Shown piece by piece: positions 1 through 6,230 of a DNA stretch of 19,299 bases. Location: contig NZ_JAUSCG010000184.1 of NCBI RefSeq assembly GCF_030651615.1, positions 1-19,299 on the forward strand, in the 5' to 3' direction. This DNA comes from Methanocalculus sp. GTDB lineage: Archaea; Halobacteriota; Methanomicrobia; Methanomicrobiales; Methanocorpusculaceae. A program made the translations under genes and the position numbers. The stretch's first letter is position 1; every line of letters begins with the position of its first letter. The notes beneath the pieces were generated by a model. The model saw nothing but the letters and a program-made list of their open reading frames with translations. It was not told the DNA's origin and ran no database searches.

Positions 1-536
1 GGGAGCAGCTCCTCCAGCATATGGATGAGGTCCTGGTTCTGGAACCGGATCTCATCGAACGGGTTTTGGGAGGCGGTCTTTACCAGCACATCCGCGATCC
101 GGGTGAGGAGTTCCGGAGTCACCTGCGGGGCAGTGAGCGGAAGATTCTTACCCATTAAGATCGTGGTACCGCCCTCTCGGGTATCGATCTCGAAATGGTC
201 CATTAAGCGTTTGGAGACGATGATGCCCTGCCCCAGCCCCGTTTCTGAGGCAAAAGAACCCTCAAGGATTTCGTCAAGCCGGGCTATACCCTTCCCGTGA
301 TCCCGGACGGTGATGGCAAAGATATTGGGCTCCTTGCCGGTGTCAATGAGGAACTCGATTTCGCCCGCGCCGGCGTACTGGAAGACGTTCCGTGCAATCT
401 CGGAGACGGCCGTGCTGATACGGGTCTGGCCGCTCTTTTCAAACCCGAGCAGTTCTGCGATGATGCGAGCCCGGTACCGGGCATAGACCACGTCCTGTTC
501 ATACCGCAGCTCCACCCAGGAGATCACGGTACTCAT
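1..536 (-). CDS. Partial protein starting with an RsbT-like ATPase domain
   Basis: This is the fifth gene of the stress operon. Its ATG (536-534) overlaps the TGA of the phosphatase gene as ATGA, and it runs off the left edge after 178 complete codons. Residues 5-130 are a GHKL/HATPase_c domain of the anti-sigma type: the N box has E46 and N50 (SEIARNVFQYAGAG), then DHGKGI at 79-84, then a glycine-rich ATP lid at 100-104 before SKRLMD. From about residue 140 the chain turns helical and charged and ends in a leucine-spaced stretch (NQDLIHMLEEL), as a coiled-coil linker would. Family knowledge: such a domain phosphorylates STAS partners on Ser/Thr. The part beyond the window could be a histidine kinase or another signalling domain, as sensor-kinase genes follow rsbRSTX in some bacteria. 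That identity is inference; the ATPase fold is well supported. Confidence 0.85.
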   Translation of the reverse strand, partial: MSTVISWVELRYEQDVVYARYRARIIAELLGFEKSGQTRISTAVSEIARNVFQYAGAGEIEFLIDTGKEPNIFAITVRDHGKGIARLDEILEGSFASETGLGQGIIVSKRLMDHFEIDTREGGTTILMGKNLPLTAPQVTPELLTRIADVLVKTASQNPFDEIRFQNQDLIHMLEELL

Positions 537-1573
537 GTCTTCACCCCCGCCGGTTTTAGGGCAAGAACGGTCACATCATCCCTGCCGCGCGTTTGATCCC
601 GGTACAGGACACCGGCAATGAGTGCCGGAGGCTTTCGTGCAAGTCCCGGGTAGTCCTCCAGATCCCAGTGCCCGGTGAGCCCGTCGGAGTGCATGATCAG
701 AAGCGCTTCCGCATCCCAGGGATACGAGAACTCCTGGAACTTCCTTATCTGGTCGCCCAACGTCCCGTTCAGCGACACCATTTTCTGCGTAACTGAACCG
801 GTTATGATGCGTCCTGAAATATTGCCGGCACCTGCGTACGTGACCCTGCCCCGGTCTTCATCTATCACGGCAACCGCTGCCACTCCCCCGCGGGTGCTCC
901 TGAGTGCAGCGTGCAGGGTCCTGAGAATTTCTGCCGGTTCACCGTTTGGGTCCTTCCGGAAAATCCGGATCGCTTCACGCGGGACTTTTGCGGCTTCAGG
1001 CCCGTGGCCCAGCCCGTCGACAACAAGAATGACCGTCCTGTCCCGCAACCGGGCAACGTCCCACCCGTCACCGCAGGGTTCATCCGGCACGAGGGGGAGG
1101 CAGACCACCCCGATCTTCATGCGGGAGGACTCTTGAGGAGCCGGTGAACCAGGTCCCGGTACGGGAGATTCTTTATCGATCCGGGCGAGGATGGCAGTCC
1201 CCTTCCCCGGCAGAGAATAGATATCGAAAAAAGAAGAGAGACTGCGAACCGCCGTAAGGCCTTTTCCCGGGCTGCCGTCAGGAAAATTCACGTCCTGCAG
1301 GATAATACCGATATCCATAATCCCCGGACCACGGTCAAGTGCGAGGAACTCGATTGCGGAAACCCCGGCTTCATTAAAGGGGCGGATGAGAAGTTCTCCC
1401 CCTCCCGCATGCTTCACGATGTTTGTTACGAGTTCTGTCACGATGATGGCAACCTTATCGGACAGGGCAGCGCCAAATCCCTGCGCCTCGCAGACAGTCG
1501 CCACTCTCTGCCGGGCTTCCACCACGCCGCTCATCTCCCTGATATTGATGCAGACCATTCCGTTCATCGCCAT
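533..1573 (-). CDS. Fusion of anti-sigma-type ATPase and SpoIIE/RsbX-like phosphatase
   Basis: Two domains are visible in 346 residues. Residues 7-132 are an RsbT/RsbW-type ATPase: N box with E47 and N51 (TELVTNIVKHAGGG), DRGPGI at 80-85, and GKGLTAVRSL at 103-112. After a Pro/Ser/Gly-rich linker (about 135-150), residues 152-340 are a PP2C-like SpoIIE/RsbX phosphatase with likely metal-binding aspartates in CGDGWD (D169), VVDGLGHG (D186), HSDGL (D297) and GRDDVTVL (D332-D333). The expected role is to remove phosphate from the STAS proteins and reset the switch, with the ATPase half as an extra kinase or docking part. The start overlaps the rsbT-like gene. I keep ATG 1573 because AGGTGA lies 10 bases before it; ATG 1567 would give an exact ATGA overlap and is also possible. 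The same domain fusion is known in bacterial stressosome loci. Confidence 0.9.
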   Translation of the reverse strand: MAMNGMVCINIREMSGVVEARQRVATVCEAQGFGAALSDKVAIIVTELVTNIVKHAGGGELLIRPFNEAGVSAIEFLALDRGPGIMDIGIILQDVNFPDGSPGKGLTAVRSLSSFFDIYSLPGKGTAILARIDKESPVPGPGSPAPQESSRMKIGVVCLPLVPDEPCGDGWDVARLRDRTVILVVDGLGHGPEAAKVPREAIRIFRKDPNGEPAEILRTLHAALRSTRGGVAAVAVIDEDRGRVTYAGAGNISGRIITGSVTQKMVSLNGTLGDQIRKFQEFSYPWDAEALLIMHSDGLTGHWDLEDYPGLARKPPALIAGVLYRDQTRGRDDVTVLALKPAGVKT

Positions 1574-1968
1574 CGCGTCACAGTCACCTGTGTACCTTTG
1601 TCCGGTTCAGACCTGATCTCAAAATCATTTACCAGCCGCTTTGAACCGCCCAGCCCGAGACCAAGACCGCTTCCCGTGGTGAACCCGTCTTTTAACGCCT
1701 GCTGGATATCCGCAATACCCGGGCCGTGATCGAGAAAGATCAGCCGGATGCCGGTCCGTCCCTCTTCAGCAGGGTATTCGATGCGCATCGTGCCCCCTTT
1801 GCCATAGTCAATGGTATTGCGGGCCAGTTCGCTTGCGGCAGTCACCATCTTGGTCTGGTCGATGAGGGAAAACCCCAGATCAACCATGCAGGTGCGGACA
1901 CTCTGCCGGGCCCTGAGGATGTCCTCACTGATTTTGATCTCAATGGTTTCAGGTTCCTTCTGGCTCAT
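1564..1968 (-). CDS. rsbT: RsbT-like serine/threonine protein kinase
   Basis: A 134-residue single-domain GHKL ATPase. The N box TAASELARNTIDYG carries E47 and N51; DHGPGI follows at 80-85, and a glycine-rich lid GSGLGLGLGG at 99-108 precedes SKRLVNDFEI. Length and motifs match RsbT, the switch kinase that is held by the RsbR/RsbS complex and released after it phosphorylates those STAS partners. D80 lies where the ATP-binding aspartate of RsbT is expected. The ATG overlaps the stop of the RsbS-like gene as ATGA, so the two are almost certainly translated together, and order R-S-T is that of bacterial stressosome operons. In Bacillus the freed RsbT activates RsbU and finally sigma-B. An archaeon has neither target in that form, so the partner here is unknown; the adjacent phosphatase fusion and the fifth gene are the obvious candidates. 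Confidence 0.93.
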   Translation of the reverse strand: MSQKEPETIEIKISEDILRARQSVRTCMVDLGFSLIDQTKMVTAASELARNTIDYGKGGTMRIEYPAEEGRTGIRLIFLDHGPGIADIQQALKDGFTTGSGLGLGLGGSKRLVNDFEIRSEPDKGTQVTVTRWR

Positions 1969-2345
1969 CGCGGGGTCCCTTTCTCGTATTTTTCCATAGC
2001 ACGCTGGAGCTTCTCAACACCCCGCTCGACATTCAGGGCCGTCTGGATATTTTCCATGGGGAGCCCGAGCTCCACGATCGTGATCGCAACTGCCGGACGC
2101 ATGCCGACAACAACGGTCTGGGCGCCCAAAGCCTGGCTCATGGCAGCAATGTTCCCCAGCATCCTCCCGATGAACGAATCGACCATCTCGAGCGAGGAGA
2201 TGTCGATGAGTACACCCTTGGCATGGGCACTGACAATCCGGGCTGTGAGGTCGTCCTGGAGAGCGATGGCGAGCTGGTCATGCATGTCGATCTGAATCGT
2301 TACCAACAGGATATTGCCCAGTTTTAGAATGGGTATTTTGTCCAT
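1965..2345 (-). CDS. rsbS: RsbS-like STAS domain protein
   Basis: A 126-residue protein that is essentially one STAS domain (about 5-110) with a short charged tail. Diagnostic segments are VLIDISSLEMVDSFIGRML, with S57 where RsbS carries its phosphorylated serine, and ALGAQTVVVGMRPAVAITIVELG. In bacterial stressosomes RsbS and RsbR form a large shell that sequesters RsbT, and phosphorylation of this serine releases the kinase. The gene sits 26 bp downstream of the RsbR-like gene with GGGAG five bases before its ATG, and its stop overlaps the rsbT-like start. The unbroken S57 context suggests a phosphorylatable, working protein rather than a remnant. Confidence 0.93.
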   Translation of the reverse strand: MDKIPILKLGNILLVTIQIDMHDQLAIALQDDLTARIVSAHAKGVLIDISSLEMVDSFIGRMLGNIAAMSQALGAQTVVVGMRPAVAITIVELGLPMENIQTALNVERGVEKLQRAMEKYEKGTPR

Positions 2346-2371
2346 GCTGTCTCCCGCTTTTTTCGCACCGG

Positions 2372-3220
2372 TCAGGTTACGGTGATCCCAGCCTGCTGGA
2401 ATGCATACTTCAGGGCATCAGCAAGGGACGCTTTCGTGACCACGTCGCCAAATTCAACCCCCAGATGTACCATGGTCTGGGCGATCTGCGGGCGGATGCC
2501 GGAGATGATGCAGTGCGCTCCCATGAGCCGGGCCGCAGAGACCGTCTTTATCAGGTTCTGAGCAACGAGCGTGTCGACAGCCGGGACTCCGGTGATGTCG
2601 ATGATGGCAATCGAGCTGTTCGTATCTACGACGTTCTGGAGCAGGTTCTCCATGACGACCTGTGTCCGGGCGTCATCCAGAGTTCCGATGAGCGGGAGGA
2701 CGAGGATGCCCTCCCAGATCTTGATGACCGGTGTTGAGAGTTCAAGGAGTTCCATCTGCTGACGACGGATGATATCCTCCCTGCTCTTCTGGTAGGTTTC
2801 TGCAGTAAAGAGCCCCAGTTTGTCCAGAAGGACGGTTGCAATCCAGATCTCTTCTGCCAGCGCCACTGCATTGGTTCCCAGTTCTAACTTCATGCGTGCA
2901 AAGACCGGCTGCTTTAACGAGAAGATAAACGTTGCCGTCTCCTGTGTGGTGAAACCCTGCGCTGCACGGGTTTTTGAGGTGGCTGCAAGGAAATCCAGCA
3001 CCGGTTTCCATTCCGGGGCAGAGATGTCGGTGACATTCCCGCTGCGGCTTGCGGTGATTATCAGCCCCATCAGTTCTGCGGACTGCTTACGGAGTCCGGC
3101 CTCGGTGAGAAGGTCTTTCCGGTACGTGATCGAAGCGATCTGTTCCCGCATCCAGTCCTCAAGGATCTCCTGTTCATACTTTTCGAAGATCTCAATCAAT
3201 CTGCTTTTTTGCTTTGTCAT
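2372..3220 (-). CDS. rsbR: RsbR-like sensor with C-terminal STAS domain
   Basis: A 282-residue first gene of the operon. Residues 1-155 are helical, rich in aromatic and charged residues, and resemble the RsbRD-type N-terminal domain (IFEKYEQEILEDWMREQ near the start). There are no cysteine or histidine clusters or membrane segments, so the input signal cannot be read from sequence. Residues 158-278 are a STAS domain: ILVLPLIGTLDDAR at 172-185, IAIIDITGVPAVDTLVAQ at 204-221 and GAHCIISGIRPQIAQTMV at 234-251. T217 in VDT aligns with the phosphorylated threonine (T205) of Bacillus RsbRA. The position of the second site, T171, appears to be D183, based on remembered spacing. A GGGAG lies 11 bases before the ATG. 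Its role is inferred as sensory scaffold of a stressosome with the RsbS-like protein. Confidence 0.9.
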   Translation of the reverse strand: MTKQKSRLIEIFEKYEQEILEDWMREQIASITYRKDLLTEAGLRKQSAELMGLIITASRSGNVTDISAPEWKPVLDFLAATSKTRAAQGFTTQETATFIFSLKQPVFARMKLELGTNAVALAEEIWIATVLLDKLGLFTAETYQKSREDIIRRQQMELLELSTPVIKIWEGILVLPLIGTLDDARTQVVMENLLQNVVDTNSSIAIIDITGVPAVDTLVAQNLIKTVSAARLMGAHCIISGIRPQIAQTMVHLGVEFGDVVTKASLADALKYAFQQAGITVT

Positions 3221-3256
3221 GGTTGTTTACTCTCCCTTAAATTCCGATGATTCTCT

Positions 3257-3281
3257 TTACACACAGCTTACACAATTACAC
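3257..3281 (-). repeat. Three GTGTAA copies in the stress-operon leader
   Basis: TTACAC occurs on the plus strand at 3257-3262, 3268-3273 and 3276-3281, that is GTGTAA three times on the transcribed strand within 25 bp. It lies between the candidate TATA box and the ATG of the RsbR-like gene. It could be a repressor operator or a leader RNA element; chance cannot be excluded for such a short motif. Confidence 0.4.
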
Positions 3282-3359
3282 GGGATTGTATGGGTGGATG
3301 ATGACCATCCCTTCATTCATCGGGGGTATGCATATTCAGACGATCAACAATCATTATGT

Positions 3360-3376
3360 TATTTATAAATACTTTT
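3360..3376 (-). promoter_or_regulatory. Candidate TATA/BRE promoter of the stress operon
   Basis: Read on the minus strand, AAAAGTATTTATAAAT joins an A-rich BRE-like stretch to a strong TATA element. Transcription would start near 3338, leaving a leader of about 120 nt before the RsbR-like ATG at 3220. No other AT-rich element in the leader is as good. Confidence 0.5.
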
Positions 3377-3683
3377 CCATGAAATACACAATATGCTTCA
3401 TTATATCGGTGAACGTTGAGTAGATACTATCTGAAAAAAATCCGGGGAATCGGTATTGGGAACGGCTCATGTTCACATATTTTTATCAGTCGTGGAACTT
3501 CCGTTACGTATCCCGCCACGATAATTGGACGGGGCGTTTGGGAAGAACCGACACCAAAAGACGATCTCCTGACCCGGTTCGTTGCCCGTTTTAGAAATAG
3601 CACGTGGGGTACAAGCTGTCATAAGACAGCGTGGGTGAATGCGTTAAAAGAACTAACCAGAAGAATAAAAGAAGATCATCGAA

Positions 3684-3756
3684 AGCCTCAGCCGTGATTT
3701 GAACACGGGACCTGCTGATTACAAATCAGCCGCTCTGCCAACTAAGCCACTGAGGC
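3684..3756 (-). tRNA. tRNA-Thr (anticodon TGT)
   Basis: A full cloverleaf can be folded on the minus strand. The 7-bp acceptor stem pairs GCCTCAG with CTGAGGC, the anticodon stem GCTGA/TCAGC closes the loop TTTGTAA, and the T arm is CCGTGTTCAAATCACGG. The anticodon TGT (plus-strand 3721-3723) reads ACA and related threonine codons. The discriminator base is T (U73), as is common in archaeal tRNA-Thr, and CCA is not encoded. There is no intron. Its 3' end faces the stress operon. Confidence 0.96.
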
Positions 3757-3780
3757 ACACAATCTACGTATGCAGAATGC

Positions 3781-3792
3781 CTATAACTATAC
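3781..3792 (-). promoter_or_regulatory. TATA box of tRNA-Thr
   Basis: GTATAGTTATAG on the minus strand lies 25-36 bp upstream of the tRNA 5' end, the normal distance for an archaeal tRNA promoter. Confidence 0.6.
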
Positions 3793-3802
3793 GCTTGTCT
3801 TA

Positions 3803-3809
3803 TTAAAAA
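3803..3809 (-). terminator. Possible oligo-T terminator after the DUF2070 gene
   Basis: A short T run (TTTTTAA on the minus strand) starts 18 bp after the stop of the DUF2070 gene and just before the tRNA promoter. Archaeal termination often needs only such T runs, but five T is short, so read-through into the tRNA remains possible. Confidence 0.35.
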
Positions 3810-3827
3810 GGGCTTCGGAACGATCCC

Positions 3828-5570
3828 CTATACGATCACCGAGAAGGTCAGGATCGAGAGGATGAACGCGAGGATGAGCATCCCAAGGCTCAGAGGCGGG
3901 ATGAAGATCAGCATTGCATTCACTGTGCTTGCGAACTGGGCAATCCGCTGTGATCCGAAGATGATCACACCCTCGCACCAGGTCGTGGCAGAAGCGACTT
4001 TTGCTGGGGAAATATCAGCGATTGCCTCCTCAACTGCAGATCTGACATGAGGAATGATCTCATGTGCGGGGATCCTGAGGCCGATTGGATTTTTCCCGCT
4101 CACTGTGTTTACCACATGAGAGTCGGTTGTCATGATCTCAGATTCATCTACCAGATCGGCGATTGAACCGCGTATCTCTTCCCTCACCCCTTCCTGGATA
4201 TTATTGCCATCAAAGAGGACGTATGCCGACTTTATGCCGTCGACAGCTGTAATCAGGACCTGGATACCGAGATCGCCAAAGCCTTCTTCCCGTGTAAAAG
4301 GCAGAAGACGATGACATACCCCAAGAGAAAGCGGCAGAAGGGGGGCCGCCGCCGCTCTCTCCAACGCAGAGAGGGCAGCCCGATGGTACTCCGTCCCAAG
4401 CGGTGTTGCAGGCAGCACCGGAGAGGAGACGGTTGTCATACAGTTGTGAGCATCTATAAAGATGACGTCACGAAACCATTTGTGCCCCTCTGCCATAATC
4501 ACTGCACCGATAGTATAGTCGATATCTTCAGTCTTCTCTGGGGAGCGGGTCGATACCATCAGGATTGAATCTGAGAATCGCTGGGTCAGAATCTCAATAC
4601 TTCCATGGGTCGTTCGGATCGGGCGACTTGCCCCATCTGAAAAATTCAGGTCTTGGAACGATATCGAAAGTGCGTCGATGATCTTCTCAGCTTCGGATTC
4701 TGCAACGAGATTGAAGTCATGTGTTGCACATCCATGGGCGACCAACACCTCCTGATCGAAACTGTCGTGGATGATCTTTGGAAGGTTTGCACTTCCGATC
4801 TCACCCATCGGTCCTGGATGGACATTAGGGGCGGTGAGGACGGCATGCTCCCGATTATCCCGTGAGAAGATGAGACTTGCCTCCGGGACTGTCACCTCCT
4901 CACCGATCTCGCGGAAGAAGTCCTCCATCGTCTTTGAGCCATCGGTCATATGGGCGATGAAGGCATTGACAAAACTCAGGCCGGAGACTCCAAAAGACCG
5001 TTTCAGAGGGCGATCAATGAGCCAGATGAAGATAGTGCTCCCTATCCCAAACATTACAAGCAGCCCGGTTGCCAGGCAGAGGAACTCCAGACCAAAGTAG
5101 AAGTACCCTGCAGCAAGGCCTGCTGCACTCTGCAATGCTGCAGGAATCACCATACGGTGGAGCCGGTAGTCTGCGACCGCGACAAGCACCAGCATTCGGA
5201 GTGAAAGTACGATGCCAAGCCCTGCTGCATAGGTGATCGGGAGGTAAAATCCAGAATCGGCACCGATTGCAGCAAGAGCAGTTGCAATCACTCCGACAAC
5301 GACCGATGCGAGTGCAAGGAGGCCTGATCGGTTCCAGCTGAGTCGTTTCCCAAGGAGACTGACAGATGGTCGTGTCAGAAGGAACGCAAAAATGGCAGGC
5401 AGGGAAAATCCGATGGTTCCGAAGAACCAGATCGGCTCCTTTGCCCGGAGAAGGGTTAGATCGATGATAAGGCCAAGAATAACAATAATCAGGAGAGAGC
5501 GGGGCCATGACGGTGCGGTGAAGATGTACCGCGATAATCGTTCTATCCTGACATCTCCGCCGCTTGTCAT
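3828..5570 (-). CDS. DUF2070 family archaeal membrane protein
   Basis: A 580-residue protein, near the usual length of the archaeal DUF2070 family, whose function is not known. Residues about 24-190 contain five to six hydrophobic segments, and the end (about 552-580) is another strong membrane helix. Between them lies a soluble domain of some 360 residues with conserved-looking polar motifs: NVHPGPMGEIGSANLP (H251), AHGCATHDFN (H279, H284), IDAHNC (D373, H375) and TTDSHVVN (D483, H485). Their number suggests a metal or catalytic site, which is inference. I start at ATG 5570, two bases after the stop of the Dph6-like gene, rather than at an upstream ATG (5639) that would overlap that gene by 67 bp; the sequence TAGGA just before it is a weak ribosome site. 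It is the last gene of a six-gene run. Confidence 0.88.
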   Translation of the reverse strand: MTSGGDVRIERLSRYIFTAPSWPRSLLIIVILGLIIDLTLLRAKEPIWFFGTIGFSLPAIFAFLLTRPSVSLLGKRLSWNRSGLLALASVVVGVIATALAAIGADSGFYLPITYAAGLGIVLSLRMLVLVAVADYRLHRMVIPAALQSAAGLAAGYFYFGLEFLCLATGLLVMFGIGSTIFIWLIDRPLKRSFGVSGLSFVNAFIAHMTDGSKTMEDFFREIGEEVTVPEASLIFSRDNREHAVLTAPNVHPGPMGEIGSANLPKIIHDSFDQEVLVAHGCATHDFNLVAESEAEKIIDALSISFQDLNFSDGASRPIRTTHGSIEILTQRFSDSILMVSTRSPEKTEDIDYTIGAVIMAEGHKWFRDVIFIDAHNCMTTVSSPVLPATPLGTEYHRAALSALERAAAAPLLPLSLGVCHRLLPFTREEGFGDLGIQVLITAVDGIKSAYVLFDGNNIQEGVREEIRGSIADLVDESEIMTTDSHVVNTVSGKNPIGLRIPAHEIIPHVRSAVEEAIADISPAKVASATTWCEGVIIFGSQRIAQFASTVNAMLIFIPPLSLGMLILAFILSILTFSVIV

Positions 5571-5572
5571 TC

Positions 5573-6226
5573 CTACCACAACCCGTTCAGGATAAGTTCG
5601 CTTCTGCCGGATGAAATAATCTGCCTCTCCCCGGTCCACCGGATTGGTGAACTGTAGAAGGGGGCATCGAGGGTGAGTGTCTCATACTCTCCACCTTCGC
5701 CAGCGATATGGATTCGGTTTCTCCTTGAGATCAGTTTCAGCTTTTCAACAAGGTCTGAGTCAATATGGGTGCCAAGCATCTCTTCTGTGAGCCCGTCTGC
5801 GGCACAGACGACGATGATCGCATCAAGCCGATGTACCACCTCATCCATGATCCATGAGGGATCTTTCTGCCAGAGTGGGCAGAAGATCTCAAGACCGAGT
5901 GCAGACGCGATCTCGCCAACCCGTTCATACTGGTACTGTGACTGAATCGCTCCGGCGATAATTCCTTTTATTGGGAGCTGGGCAAGTCCGCTCTTCAGAT
6001 CAGCCAGCTCCTCTTCTTTGCGGCCATGGGTGCTGATCTCGACATATTCCATCCCTCCGCGCTCTGCAATCAATGATACTGCATCAAGATTTGAAGAATG
6101 GAACATGTAAGAATCCGGGTTATCCGGTCTGACCGTTACCATATATCCGACATCCAGTCCTGCATCCAGTGCCAGCTGTATTGAGAGGACCGAATCTTTA
6201 CCTCCGGAGGTCAGCGCAGCATACAA
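5573..6226 (-). CDS. Dph6-like ATP pyrophosphatase (diphthine--ammonia ligase family)
   Basis: A 217-residue adenine-nucleotide alpha-hydrolase. The PP-loop SGGKDS is at residues 7-12, right after the start, as in archaeal members of the MJ0570 family. The family signature GEGGEYETLTLDAPFY sits at 176-191. By homology to yeast Dph6 it is expected to amidate diphthine on elongation factor 2 using ATP and ammonia, the last step of diphthamide synthesis; archaeal members have also been treated as generic PP-loop proteins. The start is chosen at TTG 6226: no ATG fits, GGTGAT lies three bases before it, and the longer ATG-started frame would overlap the kinase gene by over 120 bp. It starts five bases after the kinase gene stop. 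Confidence 0.85.
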   Translation of the reverse strand: MYAALTSGGKDSVLSIQLALDAGLDVGYMVTVRPDNPDSYMFHSSNLDAVSLIAERGGMEYVEISTHGRKEEELADLKSGLAQLPIKGIIAGAIQSQYQYERVGEIASALGLEIFCPLWQKDPSWIMDEVVHRLDAIIVVCAADGLTEEMLGTHIDSDLVEKLKLISRRNRIHIAGEGGEYETLTLDAPFYSSPIRWTGERQIISSGRSELILNGLW

Positions 6227-6230
6227 GCAA

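Larger units (their letters stand above)
3221..3683. other. Gene-free stretch between the stress operon and tRNA-Thr
   Basis: About 460 bp without a convincing gene. The half next to the stress operon is AT-rich and holds a candidate minus-strand promoter (near 3361-3376), a leader of about 120 nt with three GTGTAA copies, and a small GGATG/CATCC hairpin (3296-3310). The half next to the tRNA (about 3420-3683) has one open frame of 93 codons starting with TTG that runs into the antisense of the tRNA; I do not accept it as a gene. No integrase, insertion sequence or clear attachment-site repeat is visible. Confidence 0.6.

Noticed and set aside
675..1136. Plus-strand frame of 153 codons opposite the phosphatase fusion gene
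   Set aside because: It lies wholly inside a gene with clear domain motifs on the other strand; the long frame is explained by GC-rich codon use.
1726..2295. Plus-strand frame of 189 codons opposite the RsbS- and RsbT-like genes
   Set aside because: It crosses two well-supported minus-strand genes and shows low-complexity, non-domain sequence.
3296..3310. GGATG/CATCC hairpin in the stress-operon leader
   Set aside because: A 5-bp stem with a 5-base loop is too short to call a terminator, riboswitch or operator by itself.
3416..3697. Plus-strand open frame of 93 codons between the stress operon and tRNA-Thr
   Set aside because: It needs a TTG start with a ribosome-like GGTGA only two bases away, its last codons run into the antisense of the tRNA, and its sequence resembles no family I know.
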